Assembly (NCBI RefSeq): GCF_021730395.1
Contig: NC_069375.1
Location: 64,631,501 to 64,695,500 of the forward strand
DNA: 64,000 nucleotides
Reading direction: 5' to 3'
From: Mercenaria mercenaria
Lineage: Eukaryota; Mollusca; Bivalvia; Venerida; Veneridae
This document shows positions 1 through 10,464 of this stretch, in pieces. The notes under the pieces were generated by a model. It was given only the letters and a program-made list of their open reading frames with translations. It was not told the DNA's origin and did no database searches. A program made the translations under genes and the position numbers. How positions within the stretch are numbered: position 1 is the first letter of the stretch; every line of letters begins with the position of its first letter.

Positions 1-57
1 GTCGAGTGGCCTTGCACAATCAAAATTACGTTTCTTGACAGAAATAGGTTGACTTAC

Positions 58-130
58 TTTTATAATCGGTTTCTACATCTTCAATAATTTGATCTATGGA
101 ACGTAGTCTAGCGACATGTAATATGCCAAA
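58..130 (-). CDS. Exon 2 of an unidentified secreted-protein gene (edge gene)
   Basis: Read on the minus strand this follows a good acceptor (polypyrimidine then cag, at 131-140) and ends at a consensus donor gtaagtc. It is 73 nt, enters in phase 0 and leaves in phase 1. It continues the reading frame of the exon at 975-1010 with FGILHVARLRSID and then an acidic stretch rich in D and E. Together the two exons give a hydrophobic N-terminus typical of a signal peptide, so the product is probably secreted or membrane-bound. The rest lies beyond the left edge. I do not recognise the family. The pairing of two exons with matching phase and an uninterrupted frame is the main support. Confidence 0.6.
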
Positions 131-974
131 CTGAAAAAAATAAAAGAACGGAAAATTATGCGACCATTTATTTTATAAAAATAAAAACAGTACAGAAAGA
201 GCTATTTAAGTTCGCCCATGTTAGTAAAGGTTTGAGTTTTTTTTTTGTTTTTTTTTTTTCGTTGTTTCTCGGCACTTTCATCCCTCTGTCAAACACTGAG
301 CATGAAAATCACGCATTTTAGACTCCTAATCACGGTTTTACAACCTGCGTAGGCATGCCATTTATTTTCCACAAAAAGATTAGACATTATCTTTCAAACT
401 TACATTTTCTTTAAATTTGGTCGAGTTGGGAACACATTAAAATTCAGTACTTAGATTTCTCACGGCAACTTTGTAGACTGTATGCAACAGTATTGTGCTA
501 TTTTCGTAAGCAGGCAGACGTAATTTGAGTCTGAAAAGCTATACTATCAACACTGACATGTTTTTTATGTTGACAGTGGCAAAAGCTCCTTCTGCGAGTG
601 GGAAAGAACAACACCTTTATGAACTTTATGAGAGGCTTTACTTAGAAGACATGTATATGAAACATACGCGAGAACAAATGCGACCTTCATTATAATGCAT
701 TGTTAAAGCAAGGTTATCATCTTCCCAACTGACTTTAAACCTACCTACAACCTTACATCTGTCCACCGCCCCCTCTCACGTTCGCTTATACAATTAAAAC
801 TTTAATCAAGTCTAGTGGAAAAAAACAACACTTGTGTACATTCGCATGATCGACCTATCTGTACAACAACCAGACACTAATACAACCAAAATACAATTCT
901 ACATGGTTTTCTAAACATTAAAGATTCTTTGAAATTGAAGATATTTTTGTAAAGAAAACATTAGTTTAACTTAC
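131..974 (-). other. Intron 1 of the left-edge gene
   Basis: About 840 bases with no exon I can support. It contains a long T run near 237-260. The boundaries are a gtaagtt donor at the right end and a cag acceptor at the left end, both read on the minus strand. Confidence 0.5.
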
Positions 975-1010
975 CAGCATAAAACCGCATAACACGACTT
1001 GCACATCCAT
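975..1010 (-). CDS. Exon 1 with start codon, left-edge secreted-protein gene
   Basis: The minus strand reads ATG followed by MDVQVVLCGFML and then a consensus donor gtaagtt. The exon is exactly 12 codons, phase 0. Joined to 58-130 it gives a hydrophobic signal peptide. The gene is transcribed leftward, so it is head to head with the sushi gene that begins 2.65 kb to the right. No family is recognised. The short length means the call rests on the good splice sites and on the sensible joined frame. Confidence 0.6.
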
Positions 1011-1224
1011 TTTATTCCTGTTGTAATGACGTGAGAACTTTCTTGAACCCGGATCTTAATGATAAGCTTCTCTCAATTGCAGTATCATGTTTATCAAAAT
1101 AGTGTAGCCAATGAGTTAACAGGATAATACTCCCAAGTGGTTTACAATATGTCTATTGGTCGAAATTTTATACCAGTTCAAGGATATCACACTATTTCTG
1201 TGAATAAAATTAAGAAATTCTGGA

Positions 1225-1680
1225 AATGCATACTATAAAATATGGAGTGGAGCATCGGAGTGTAGTCTGGAATGTGATATTGTAGTGAGCTTGGAGTGAG
1301 ATTTGGAGCAAAAAATCAAATGATTTAGATCATATCAGATATAATGGTAACATGACAAATGTCATAAAGATGGCAAGTAGTGGAGCAGGGATGCTCTTGA
1401 AGGTGCCGCTTCTGCTGGTAATGATAATAATGATGGTGATAATAATGTAACACTTTTACACTGGGTAGTTATATAGTTTGTAAGTGAGAGGTAATGAAGA
1501 GTCGTTTAATACATTATGCTAGTATTGTGTTTATTCAATGTTGTTTATTTTTGTGATGAGGAAAATTCTGCTGCTGATGATGATGATATTGTTATTCTGT
1601 TGAACTTAGAAAAGTAGACACGATTATGGCAGGTTATTACGCTGTTAAAATTTGATTATGTTGCTTTTATTTCTTTGTTG

Positions 1681-1716
<36 letters not shown>

Positions 1717-3012
1717 ATACTGCTGCTGATGATGATGATGATGGTGATGACGATGAAAAGGATGAGGGGATATTTTTAATGATCATTTTGTAATTGAAAA
1801 TGCGAATCGTATGTATATGATCATGACTATTGTTGATATGTTTGTTTTATGGTGAAAATTATGCTTGTGATGATAAAGGTGTTTATTCAACATTTTGTTA
1901 ACTTATTAGCCAAATTATTCATTTGTTACCCTGTCCGTTTAAAAAAATAATCTTTAAAATCATTGCGCAAATATAAACAAGTTTATTGCGCTGTGCATTT
2001 CATGAATTGGGCAGGCTTACCAAGCTTGCGTAACATCCAGCGAAAGACAAAATATAGTTCCAGAGTATTTTATTGAGTTGGGTACCTCTGAAAGCACTGA
2101 AATGTCTCTTATCAAAGAGTTTACCACGTCGATGAAATTAAATTATGACAGCTTCATTTTAAATGACCCGAATAAGATATGTGCAGTACGTTAATTCTTC
2201 CGCGAGACTTCGCGGATGAATCCTAACTACATTCTGGGCACTTGTCGGCGAACACACGTGACCTGTTTATAACAACGCTTCTACGACTTTGCGTTTGAAA
2301 ATACGGGCTTCGGTTTACCGAAAAAATACTACGAAGATCGGCCGGATAAAAATGATGCAAAATCGCACGTGGCGAAAATGCAACGTTTATTACTTCGTTC
2401 TAAATCGTAACCTTTCTGAAATTTTGACTGGTTCGGATAATTTGCTTACGATACACGTCGCAAAAAATTAAGCCGTCACTCATTCTTGATGACACATGGG
2501 TTGAATTTTGCAGTCAGTAAGCGGATAAATTATCGGGAGAAAAAGCTCTTACTGGTTTGTTTAATTACTAGAAAGATAGAAACAGTGTCATTTTAATAAA
2601 TTAGCGCACAGGTTACAATTAATTCATAAACTGATTTTCATTTCCGTACGCCGAATCCTGGCTTTATTCTACGTTTTCCGGATAAATGACGTTACGCCAT
2701 TACTTCCGGTTTATCAAACGTGCAGTACTACCTTAAGAAAAGTGTACGTATCCGGATATAATATTCTGGGTAAATATCGAGCTGTTTTATGAAATTTTAA
2801 CATTCAAGTAAGAGACATGATTGAAAGGAACACCCATCCCCACACCCACCCTGCTACCGACCACGTAAAAATGGTTCAAACATCTTTCAGCCCAGAATAA
2901 TTATTTTTTATTCTTGCTCTAGAATCTCACTCAAAAATTACACTACGATGAAACTCTAGAATCTATTCAAAATTTCACTGCGAGCTTCCATTCCATATTT
3001 TGTAGTATGCCA
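1225..3012. repeat. 1.8 kb interval bounded by a ~90 bp imperfect inverted repeat
   Basis: The left arm (about 1225-1320, motif gcatactataaaatatgga) and the reverse complement of the right arm (about 2915-3012, motif gcatactacaaaatatgga) align with interruptions over roughly 90 bases. The interval is otherwise non-coding: a microsatellite at 1678-1755 and AT-rich DNA. It may be an old DNA transposon or the remnant of one. I see no transposase frame and no clear target duplication. Confidence 0.4.
1678..1755. repeat. Compound trinucleotide microsatellite
   Basis: A run of TTG, then CTG, then GAT triplets, followed by a GAT/GAC mixture. Shorter ATG-type triplet runs occur at about 1415-1445 and 1570-1590. 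No coding frame is associated. Confidence 0.85.
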
Positions 3013-3604
3013 TCCAGGAAAACAATATACTTAAAATAAATAAATAAGACTGATATCTTAAAGGATGTCACAGAAACATCAAAGAAAGCTAATTAAATGT
3101 AAAAAAAAAAGAAAGAAAACAAAGAAAGAAGAAAAATCAATGAACGCAGAATGAAGAAAAGAAGGGAAGACAGAAAGAAGAACGAAAAAAAGTAACTAAG
3201 TATGGAGGCAGCCATCTTAATGTTTATAACGTCATTTACACACCACTGAATTATTCATCTACTAACTACCTTTTTCAATAGATTAATTCTTAAGGATGTT
3301 TTTAGTTAAAGATAAAACACTATTCTTGTTGGAAAAATAGAGAAACCTTTTCAGAAATAAAGAAATACAGACCAAATATACATAAAAAATATACCCACCG
3401 TTTTATTTTACGCTGCCATTGAAACAAAATGGTTGATATTTTGATCAAACGGTTACTATTTTGATCAAATACTGAAATGTTTAAGCTGTAACATTCTCAG
3501 CTATCATTTAAAGACATTTCTGCATCTGTATAATTTTACTTATTGTACGACCCTCATTACTACGTCAGAAACAATGAACGGAAGTTTATGAAAGCGGAAT
3601 CTTA

Positions 3605-3663
3605 AGTGATTTCCGGTTGTAAATAAAACCAGCATTGTTATCATGAACATAGAAAAATAAACA
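3605..3663 (+). promoter_or_regulatory. Candidate core promoter and 5' UTR of plus-strand sushi gene
   Basis: Just before the start codon are ttccggtt (ETS-like core), then aaataaaacc (TATA-like), then attgttat and gaacatagaaaaa. The same blocks occur in the same order upstream of the minus-strand paralog (53124-53250): ttccggttt, aataaaaacc, atgttat, gaacatagaaaaa. Conservation between paralogs is what supports a regulatory role. Transcription start is not visible from sequence alone. Confidence 0.45.
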
Positions 3664-3733
3664 ATGACACGGACTAAAGGATTACACTGTTTTCTGTTTT
3701 TTATTCTGGAACTTACATTACATATAAACGCAA
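3664..3733 (+). CDS. Signal-peptide exon of plus-strand sushi gene
   Basis: ATG followed by MTRTKGLHCFLFFILELT and a short tail, ending at donor gtaagtg in phase 1 (70 nt). It shows a basic n-region and a hydrophobic core, so a secretory signal is likely. The minus-strand paralog exon at 53048-53123 has the same pattern (M-T-x-x-K-G, C-F-L-F) and the same phase, which confirms the start. The intron that follows is about 810 bases and holds a poly-G tract. Confidence 0.8.
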
Positions 3734-4189
3734 GTAAGTGTCCTTAAAATGTATAAACCTTGATAAAAATTGTATATTCGTAATAGCATTCGATAGTTTT
3801 CGTGAGATTACGTTTTGGCCATTACGCAGTAATTCGGTCAAAATGTGATTTCGTGGTGTAATCGAAAGAAGTCCTTAATAAATAGATCCTAATTCTTCTA
3901 TTTTTCGCGAGTTTTGCGCTAACACCCTGGGTCAAATGGGCATTATATATTTCACTCGTGGAATGAATTTTACATAAAATAAGACACTTTTCGTGCTAAT
4001 ATTCACAAGTCTTCGAGTTGTGAACTTGAAAATGTAAAGGTGTTTATTCTGCGGACCTCTTTCTGAAATGCGGAAATATGAGAGTACCTGACTTCAGTTG
4101 ATTTGCATTTCACTGTTCAACACCCCTTTTTCTTTTCGTTTTCTTGAAGCAAATGTATGAATATCTTGTGGAAAATAGGTCTTCGGAGG

Positions 4190-4190
4190 T

Positions 4191-4220
<30 letters not shown>
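4190..4220 (+). repeat. Poly-G tract in intron 1
   Basis: About thirty consecutive G after a short ggtg lead, followed by a GA run. It could form G-quadruplex DNA. Its true length is doubtful because homopolymers this long are seldom sequenced correctly. Confidence 0.8.
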
Positions 4221-4222
<2 letters not shown>

Positions 4223-4547
4223 GAGAGAAATCTAGAAACTGTATCAAAATTGTTCCGAAGTAGCTGAATTTTATATGAAACAAAGAACAATTTCTTTTAT
4301 TAGTATATAACCTTTTCGTGTATGACTATTCGGTATTTTTCGGACCATAATGCAACCTCCGCGCAGGAATATTGTCAAACAATCAAGGGATGGGGGGTAA
4401 CACTCTGTTGGAGTTTTACCATAATTTAGCTCGAACGAGCACCTGTATTTCCGTTCATACCGGAGAATGCCGAAGAATGCTGAAATCGAATACTGCAAAT
4501 GAGATCCAATTCACATGAAATTATCTTTTATTTATTTCTTTTTAAAG

Positions 4548-4766
4548 ATCGTTGCATCATTCCACGCGGTGGCCAATATAGAAGGTCTGTTTTCCGTCCT
4601 CAGTATGGTTCGAACACCAATAAATATCCTCCAGGCAGGCGAATAAGTCATGGAACGAAAATAGTGATCACTTGCAAGAAGGACATTTACCATGATTTAG
4701 CGACACAGTTTTCTTTTAGCAAGTGTCAAAATGGAAAATGGGACCCGGCTCTACCGCAATGTAAAG
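4548..4766 (+). CDS. Sushi (CCP) domain 1, type A
   Basis: Acceptor tttaaag, donor gtatcg, 219 nt, phase 1-1. The peptide shows the four-cysteine sushi pattern: C in RCIIP, C in ITCKK, C in SKCQ and C in PQC, with the conserved Trp in NGKW just before the last Cys. It matches minus-strand exon 52508-52714 closely (shared QYRRS, PQYGSN, GRRI, HGTKI, YHD) but has four more codons between the third Tyr region and the third Cys. Sushi domains fold as beta modules used in protein binding; the ligand here is unknown. Confidence 0.85.
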
Positions 4767-4801
4767 GTATCGTGTTTCTTTGTATATTTTTGATCATTTG
4801 T

Positions 4802-5017
4802 GCCGCGCCATGAGAAAACCAACATAGTGGGTTTGCGACCAGTATTGATCCGCGCAGTCTATTCAGGATCCATGCTGTTCGCTTTAAAAACATATAGCAA
4901 TTAGAGAAACCGTTAGCGAACAGCATGGATCCTGACCAGACTGCGCGGATGCGCAGGCTGGTCTGGATCCATGCTGGTCGCAAACCCAGTATGTTGGTTT
5001 TCTCATGGCGCGGCTCA
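4802..5017. mobile_element. Palindromic MITE, family 1 (gccgcgccatgagaaaacc ends)
   Basis: The two ends are long inverted repeats: gccgcgccatgagaaaacc at the left and its complement at the right, with inner inverted segments containing ggatccatgct. An 8-base direct repeat, catttgtg, overlaps the left end and follows the right end, which fits a hAT-type target duplication. More copies lie at 17741-17982 and, distorted, at 11040, 12424 and 16510. It sits in the intron between sushi exons 1 and 2. There is no coding capacity. Confidence 0.85.
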
Positions 5018-5519
5018 TTTGTGTGTTTGATTGTATTTAAAGGCTCATAATGCATTTGTATAAGATCATGAAGATGTGGTTGCCACATTTTCCATTATGA
5101 ACATAAAATACATTAATTTCTTGTTAGATCCCATTTCCGATAAATGTTTTCTTTATGATTTGTCGTAGGTTTGAATATTGCTGAATATAATGGAATGTTT
5201 TATTGATTCTATTGTTTTTTTATTACAGAAAGCACTTGATTTGATTCGACAACTACATGTATATCGCGACTCTTGGTTCCTAGCTATAATTGGGACCATT
5301 TGAAAACTAGGATACAATCTAGATATAGCATGTTCGAACTGTGAAATTATTCTCTACAGTATAAAAGCTTGCTGACTTGTAAATCCCTGAAAACGTCGTA
5401 ATATACACCTATAGTGATACTAGGATCCAATGATACGACAGGGTCTATTCCTATTGTGGTGACCTTTAATATTTCATAACACATTGTGATGAACACGTGA
5501 CTGCAAACTGTTTTTTCAG

Positions 5520-5708
5520 TTCAAAGAAGATGTAGAGCACCAAAAGCTATTCAACACGCCACTGCGTCAGAGCCTCTAACGCCAAATATAACTTTCCCAC
5601 ACGGCACGACTGTGACGTATACATGTGACGTAGGTAAGATGGCAACCGGAAGTAATACTGTCGTCTGCGACAATGGCGAATGGAGCGCATCAAACTTTAC
5701 ATGTTTAG
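5520..5708 (+). CDS. Sushi domain 2, type B
   Basis: Acceptor gttttttcag, donor gtaatg, 189 nt, phase 1-1. Cysteines are in RRCRAP, YTCDVG, VVCDNG and FTCLG, with Trp in GEW. It is a clear paralog of the exon at 7006-7194 (shared TASE, TP, ITFPHGTTVTYTCDVGKMA), so an A-B exon pair has been duplicated within the gene. The minus-strand paralog lacks an equivalent at this position. Confidence 0.85.
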
Positions 5709-5771
5709 GTAATGAAACATTAATTTTATTTTTGCTGTACATATGCAAACTTTATATAGACAAACACGAAG

Positions 5772-6035
5772 ATGCCTCCATGGCCGGATGGTAAAGGTTA
5801 CTTAACCGTCACTGATGTGGGTAAGAAACCTCGATTAGCTGTAGAAAACGTCGATGTGTGGAAGTCATTCAGCTTACGGGAGGTCGGTGGTTCTACTCAG
5901 GTACCCATCCGTTACGAATCAATTCAGAAATGGACACCTGGGGCCTTCTTCCACAATCAAAAGATGGAAAGTCGATTTATGACCTATATTTGTGTCGGTG
6001 TGACGTAAACACCACCACCACACAAAAAATAAAGA
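5772..6035 (+). mobile_element. tRNA-derived SINE copy, family B (old)
   Basis: The body is the same as that at 10465-10745: a degenerate tRNA-like head, then ggtcggtggttctac, cacctggggccttcttccac and the tail gtcggtgtgacgtaaac. The A and B boxes are badly decayed. It lies in the intron between sushi exons 2 and 3 and is non-coding, although it happens to be open in two frames. Confidence 0.7.
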
Positions 6036-6461
6036 TGTCACATAACTTTGAATCAAATCTGATTAAAATACAATATGTGTAAAGATCCTTTTGAAAGCAA
6101 AGAAAGTAATTTAACATCATAACAACTCAATTGTTTGACTGATCCATGGCCGGTGATCAAAGATCATACCAGTATCTAATGGATAGCAGTGTGCTACCAG
6201 CTAACAGAGCTTATTCTCGAAGATGCCGTTGCAAAATCAGTGTCGGATAAAACAAATACTCTAATATAAGTATTTCAACTGAAAAGTTACGGAAAAAAAA
6301 GGAAGAAAGTAACGTCACTTGTCTTATGTGACACAGGTTTTCAGCCACGTTTAAACACGAAATATAAGCATATATCTACGCAATTATATGGAGTGTACGG
6401 AAATTCCCGAAGATTCACGATTGTTTATAAGTAGAAACAAAATTATTATGTTTCTTTTCAG

Positions 6462-6686
6462 ATGGACGAGGATGCCTTATACCGAGTGGGGCACAGTACA
6501 GAAGGTCTGAATTCCGTTCGAAAGCTGGTTCCAGCACCGGTAATTACCCCGCTGGTTCCATGATTGGCAGTGGAAGTACTATAGTGGCTATTTGTAAAAA
6601 GGACAAATACGGAGATGTTATAACAAAATGGATTTCAAGTAAATGTCAGAGTGGCGAATGGATTCCTGCGTTGCCAGGTTGTAAAG
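6462..6686 (+). CDS. Sushi domain 3, type A'
   Basis: Acceptor tttcttttcag, donor gtaaat, 225 nt, phase 1-1. Cysteines are in RGCLIP, AICKK, SKCQS and PGCK, with Trp in GEW. Its counterpart is the minus-strand exon 51770-51994 of exactly the same length, sharing NYPAGS, GSTI, AICKKD and YGD. It is also related to type A at 4548 (QYRRS), showing an old internal duplication. Confidence 0.85.
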
Positions 6687-7005
6687 GTAAATTATTCCCT
6701 TTTACATATACAGCTGACAATTTCTAAATTAGTAATCAGTCAACTGACCAGACATGCCCTGATTTTAAGCTTCCAATTTTTTTTTTGCGTCGCAGTTGAA
6801 ATAATCACACTTGAACACTATGTTCCAAAATACAACACTAGCATTACATAGAACTACACAATATGATTTCACTTTTTAAAAGATATTTTTTTCTCTGAAC
6901 TAACTTACCGGATTTTGGTAGATCTACAACGTTTATCATTTTTATCGTTTATGAAGTTGAGAAATATGGATTTAAAAGGCTAAATAAGCAACTTAATGTT
7001 TCCAG

Positions 7006-7194
7006 TTTACAGCAGATGTCGGGCACCACCGTCGATTGAACATGCAATCGCATCCGAAAGAATAACGCCTTATATAACATTCCCACATGGCACTACTGTG
7101 ACGTACACATGTGACGTAGGCAAGATGGCGACAGGAAGTGATACTGTGATTTGTACAGACGGACAATGGTCTAATACGAACTTCCAGTGTGAAG
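7006..7194 (+). CDS. Sushi domain 4, type B
   Basis: Acceptor gtttccag, donor gtacca, 189 nt, phase 1-1. Cysteines are in SRCRAP, YTCDVG, VICTDG and FQCEG, with Trp in GQW. Compared residue by residue with minus-strand exon 50649-50837 I count 11 differences in 63, so this is one of the best conserved exons between the two genes. Block ITPYITFPHGT is identical apart from the surrounding changes. Confidence 0.88.
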
Positions 7195-7499
7195 GTACCA
7201 AGCAATTGAAAAAATTAAGGTCTAGGTGCACAGAAATTAAAAAGTAAAGAGATTTTTAGCTGTCTTCCCTTCGTTAATGGGAAATAACTGAAAGCAAAAT
7301 TGAAGTTATCTCTAAAATCCGACCACCATCACTTGTAGAACATTGTTCCGGAATAAAAGCACAAACAAAGTGCTTGTTATTATTACTTACTAGTGTTACA
7401 TTGCCTAAATTAATGACGTTTATGATAAGCGGTCAAAATTCCTGACAGTCCCCGCATGTGATTACTTTACAGTTTTTGACTCGTAATTTTTGCAGATAC

Positions 7500-7650
7500 A
7501 GAACTTATTCTATGACACGTGATAAAATTTGCGTTTACATTAATAATACTAGATAATTTATATCACAAAGTCTGCGACACGTGACATGATTACAAATTAA
7601 ATGGCACGTGAAATTAATTACACTTGAATCGTGATATATTAATTTACATG
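7500..7650. repeat. CACGTG-bearing diffuse repeat in intron
   Basis: Three CACGTG palindromes (in gacacgtga, cgacacgtgaca, ggcacgtgaaa) are spaced by AT-rich pieces with attacaaatt and tttacatt. The same motif mix fills the homologous intron of the minus-strand gene at 43340-43640 and near 50450. See the findings. Confidence 0.6.
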
Positions 7651-7662
7651 TCCATTATCCAG

Positions 7663-7890
7663 ACAACCCTGACTATATGCCGGGCACAACGACTGTCATA
7701 TCGACTACTACTAAGAGGAGGAGATGCTCTCAGCTGACAGTCGGAAATGGTAAAATCTCTGTCCGAGATACAGCCTACGATACCTATGACGTCACGTGTA
7801 ACGCTGGATTTCGGCTAAAGTCTACAAAAACTAACACATATATATGCAGAGGAGGCACGTGGATTGATGAAGAACCTAAATGCGTGAGAG
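7663..7890 (+). CDS. Sushi domain 5, type C
   Basis: Acceptor cattatccag, donor gtatac, 228 nt, phase 1-1. A short Thr-rich linker (TTTVISTTTKRRR) precedes the domain. Cysteines are in RRCSQL, VTCNAG, YICRGG and PKCVRG, with Trp in GTW. The minus-strand counterpart is 43087-43308, with shared CSQLT, NGxIS, TYDVTCNAGFRL. A broken copy of this exon type also lies at 52324-52445. Confidence 0.85.
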
Positions 7891-8139
7891 GTATACATAT
7901 GTTTAATAATTTCAACAATCTCAATACGTCTTGCTTTTGTAAATCAAGATAAAATATGATATTTAATATATGTAACAAATTGTGTAAAATGGATTTTATA
8001 CCATACCATAAAAAAAAACAATATAAATACAGATTTAATACGATAATAATATATTTATACAGTTTTAAAGATCTGTTTTGATATTAATCATTGAGAGTGC
8101 CCCTTTAACGAAGTGAATTTAGTAGAAAATGTTATTCAG

Positions 8140-8373
8140 CTCTACATCAGTGCGAAATCTCTGACACAATGAGAAGAGGGTCCGAGATCAAGTCGAAGGC
8201 AACAGGGGAGATAATTAATGTTATGTTCGTCCACCATTGGACACAAGTCGTGCAAACGTGTAAAGTGAAACTGAGAAATGCGAAAAGCAGGACGGCAAGA
8301 TGTGTAAATGGGCGCTGGCGACCGACTCTTATGACTTGTCCGGACATCAGCGAAAATCGCCAAAGAAATTCTG
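8140..8373 (+). CDS. Sushi domain 6, type D
   Basis: Acceptor gttattcag, donor gtttgt, 234 nt, phase 1-1. Cysteines are in HQCEI, QTCKV, ARCVNG and MTCPD, with Trp in GRW. The minus counterpart 42135-42374 shares MRRGS, ATGE, HHWT/DHWT, VQTC and RCVNGRWRP. The donor gtttgt is unusual but is the same in both paralogs, which supports it as real. The exon ends with a polar tail (ENRQRNSG) that links to the Thr-rich region. Confidence 0.85.
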
Positions 8374-8829
8374 GTTTGTATGATCTTAATGAAAAGCATG
8401 GTATTGCTTTACTTACAATACTTGAATAATATTCTCCAAAGCACTTAAAGTATTATATAAAGTTAAAATAAACATAGCGTTTGAGATTTTCATTCTTCAT
8501 TCGGCTGAAAGTATCGTACTGATACGGCAAAACAAACAGGTTTCCGGCCTTTGGTCTCAGTTCCCGTTAAGGTAACCTTCATGCGTCAACTAAACAATGG
8601 CGGATTCAAACTTTAAAAAAATCTTGCAAATTAAGCAAGTGGTTAAATCTGATGTTTATCGATAATAAATGAAGAAAAAAAATACTGTTTTAATGAAATA
8701 TGTACTTTGAAATGGTGCATTCATCTGTGCTTCGCTACTGCAGAACTTTATTTCATTAGAAGGCCAATAGCTGATCTATAGCCTTGTTTGAGAAACTGAG
8801 TGTAAAATCTTTGAATTTGCATCATCTAG

Positions 8830-8979
8830 ATATAGATTTCGACAACAATGCTCCTGATGAAACCACCAAACAGACGCCAGCCACGACGTCATGTATGAGC
8901 CAGACAACTTCCGGTATGACGTCATTTACTATAACGACCACCCCTGTCACAACACAAACCGTGTCAACTTTGCAGCAGG
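8830..8979 (+). CDS. Thr-rich linker exon
   Basis: Acceptor catcatctag, donor gtaatg, 150 nt, phase 1-1. It starts DIDFDNNAPDETT and then becomes Thr/Ser-rich with TTTPVTTQTVST. The minus exon 38594-38680 begins similarly (FFDNTIEETTT) and ends with a matching VST motif, so the two are homologous. Expected to be an O-glycosylated spacer. The intron after it opens with a T run. Confidence 0.75.
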
Positions 8980-9272
8980 GTAATGGGGATTTTTTTTTTT
9001 AATTAAATTTTTAAAATTTAATTTTTTTTCTTGGCCAATGAAATCGCGTCATTTCAATTTCATTTAAAATTTTAAAATGTATTGAATAAAATCAAAATTT
9101 CCCCAGACGAATATATGCAACTTACTTTGTCCTGATTTGAGCAACACACGACTAAGCCTGGTGTAAGTGGCACTTTTTGAAGTATTACCGACTTTTCATT
9201 TTCGCTTTCTTTCCAACGCAATTGAAAGACAAATCAAGAATTTAAATTACTAATAAAATTTCAATACTGCAG

Positions 9273-9794
9273 ACGAAACTACAACTGGAGAAATGGTATC
9301 TCAGACGATAACTGAAGATTTGTCAACTTTCATCATGACGTCAGTGAACACAGCAACCTCGACAGAGACGATTCTTTTGACATCAACTGAGGACCAAGAA
9401 GCATTTGATATGACGTCATCTAATCAGACGACGACCGTTACTACGCCACAGATGACAATTTCGACATCATCTGAAGATAAAGCAACATCTGGTATGACGT
9501 CATCTACGAAAGCGACCACTGTCACTACGGCACAGGTGACAAGTTCGACATCACATGAGCGTCAATCAACACCCGGTATGACGTCATCTACTCAAAAGAC
9601 CACCGTTACTAAGGGACAGGCGACAAACTCGACATCATCTAATGGTAAAGCAACATCCGGTATGACGTCATCTACTATAGAGACCACCGTCACTACGGGA
9701 CAGGCGAAAAGTTTGACATCATCTGAGCATCAAGCAACATCCGGTATGACGTCCACCACTGAAACGAACTACGTCATTACAGCTCAGATGCCAG
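9273..9794 (+). CDS. Mucin-like exon with 28-residue repeats
   Basis: Acceptor caatactgcag, 522 nt to a possible donor gttatg (phase 1). If not spliced, the frame stops at 9815-9817. After a Thr/Ser-rich start there are about four and a half repeats of 28 residues (84 bases), each opening with GMTSST and carrying TTVTT and a polar STSS segment. It looks like an extended O-glycosylated stalk. The minus paralog has no such repeat, so the expansion is specific to this copy. Each repeat contains the DNA octamer tgacgtca or a near match. Confidence 0.8.
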
Positions 9795-9860
9795 GTTATG
9801 GATTACATTTCTCTTAGGCAACAACATAATGCATCGTCATAGAACACTATTTCTCTCATT

Positions 9861-10073
9861 TTAACCCTTACCCTGCTAAATTTCTATAATGAACTTGTAC
9901 ACCTTTCAATTTGGACAGGACCATTGACTGTTAAAGGGGGTGCTTACCAAAAAAGGTACTGACTGAATGCCGAACAGCGCAGATCATGAGACTGCACGGA
10001 CGTGCAGGCTGATCATGATCTACACTGGTCGCAAAGGCAGAATCAGTCTAGTCCAGCATGATCAGGGGTAATG
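9861..10073. mobile_element. MITE, family 2 (ttaaccctta ends)
   Basis: Begins ttaacccttaccctgcta and ends near aggggtaatg; the interior has cagatcatgagactg and atcatgatctacactggtcg. A second copy lies at 42618-42817 in the opposite orientation with ends ttaacccttatc and gggtaagggctaa. Non-coding. It lies just past the last visible exon of the plus-strand sushi gene. Confidence 0.7.
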
Positions 10074-10464
10074 AGGCAAGTAAATGTTTTTCGTGTGTTA
10101 AATCTGCTTACAGTAATTCAGCTTCAACTGTATTTCACATAAATCTCACATTTTAGCTTGATGCCATGGTATTTATTGACCATCTCCTACATTAAGCAAT
10201 TCCAAACATGAGAAATAGTAATATACCTTTTTATTTTCCGAGGTACAATAAAATTCTTGCAAATTTGCACTATGGTCAGATTAACGTCCAAAATAAGTAC
10301 TGTTGTCAAAATATATTTCTTCATCTGTACTATCGCCAAATTTTAGACTTGTATTTTTACAGGCATTTTTTACTGTAAAAGTATCCTCCTGCATTTATAC
10401 TGTCTTAACTATCGAACTGTCTTAAAAAGTATCGATATACAACTTTAATAGAGCCAACGCAATT
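10074..10464. other. Non-coding stretch
   Basis: AT-rich, no exon with both a convincing acceptor and an open frame. It is the last clean sequence before the SINE and the noisy block. Confidence 0.6.

Larger units (their letters stand above)
3664..9817 (+). other. Gene model: secreted sushi/mucin-like protein, plus-strand paralog
   Basis: Nine exons can be joined in one frame: 3664-3733 (signal peptide), 4548-4766, 5520-5708, 6462-6686, 7006-7194, 7663-7890, 8140-8373 (six sushi domains), 8830-8979 and 9273-9794 (Ser/Thr-rich). Every internal exon is a multiple of three and phase 1-1, the class typical of shuffled extracellular modules. The 3' end is uncertain: the last exon either runs to a stop at 9817 or splices at 9795 to exons not found. 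The minus-strand paralog carries three more exons after its Thr-rich exon, so truncation or loss in the noisy block downstream is plausible. Function is unknown. Sushi proteins in bivalve genomes are often secreted or immune-related, but that is only context. Confidence 0.75.

Noticed and set aside
4726-5088. 120-codon minus-strand frame
   Set aside because: It crosses a sushi exon antisense and a palindromic MITE; no splice sites or family match.
5772-6008. Two overlapping frames (78 and 74 codons) between sushi exons
   Set aside because: They are the SINE body in two frames.
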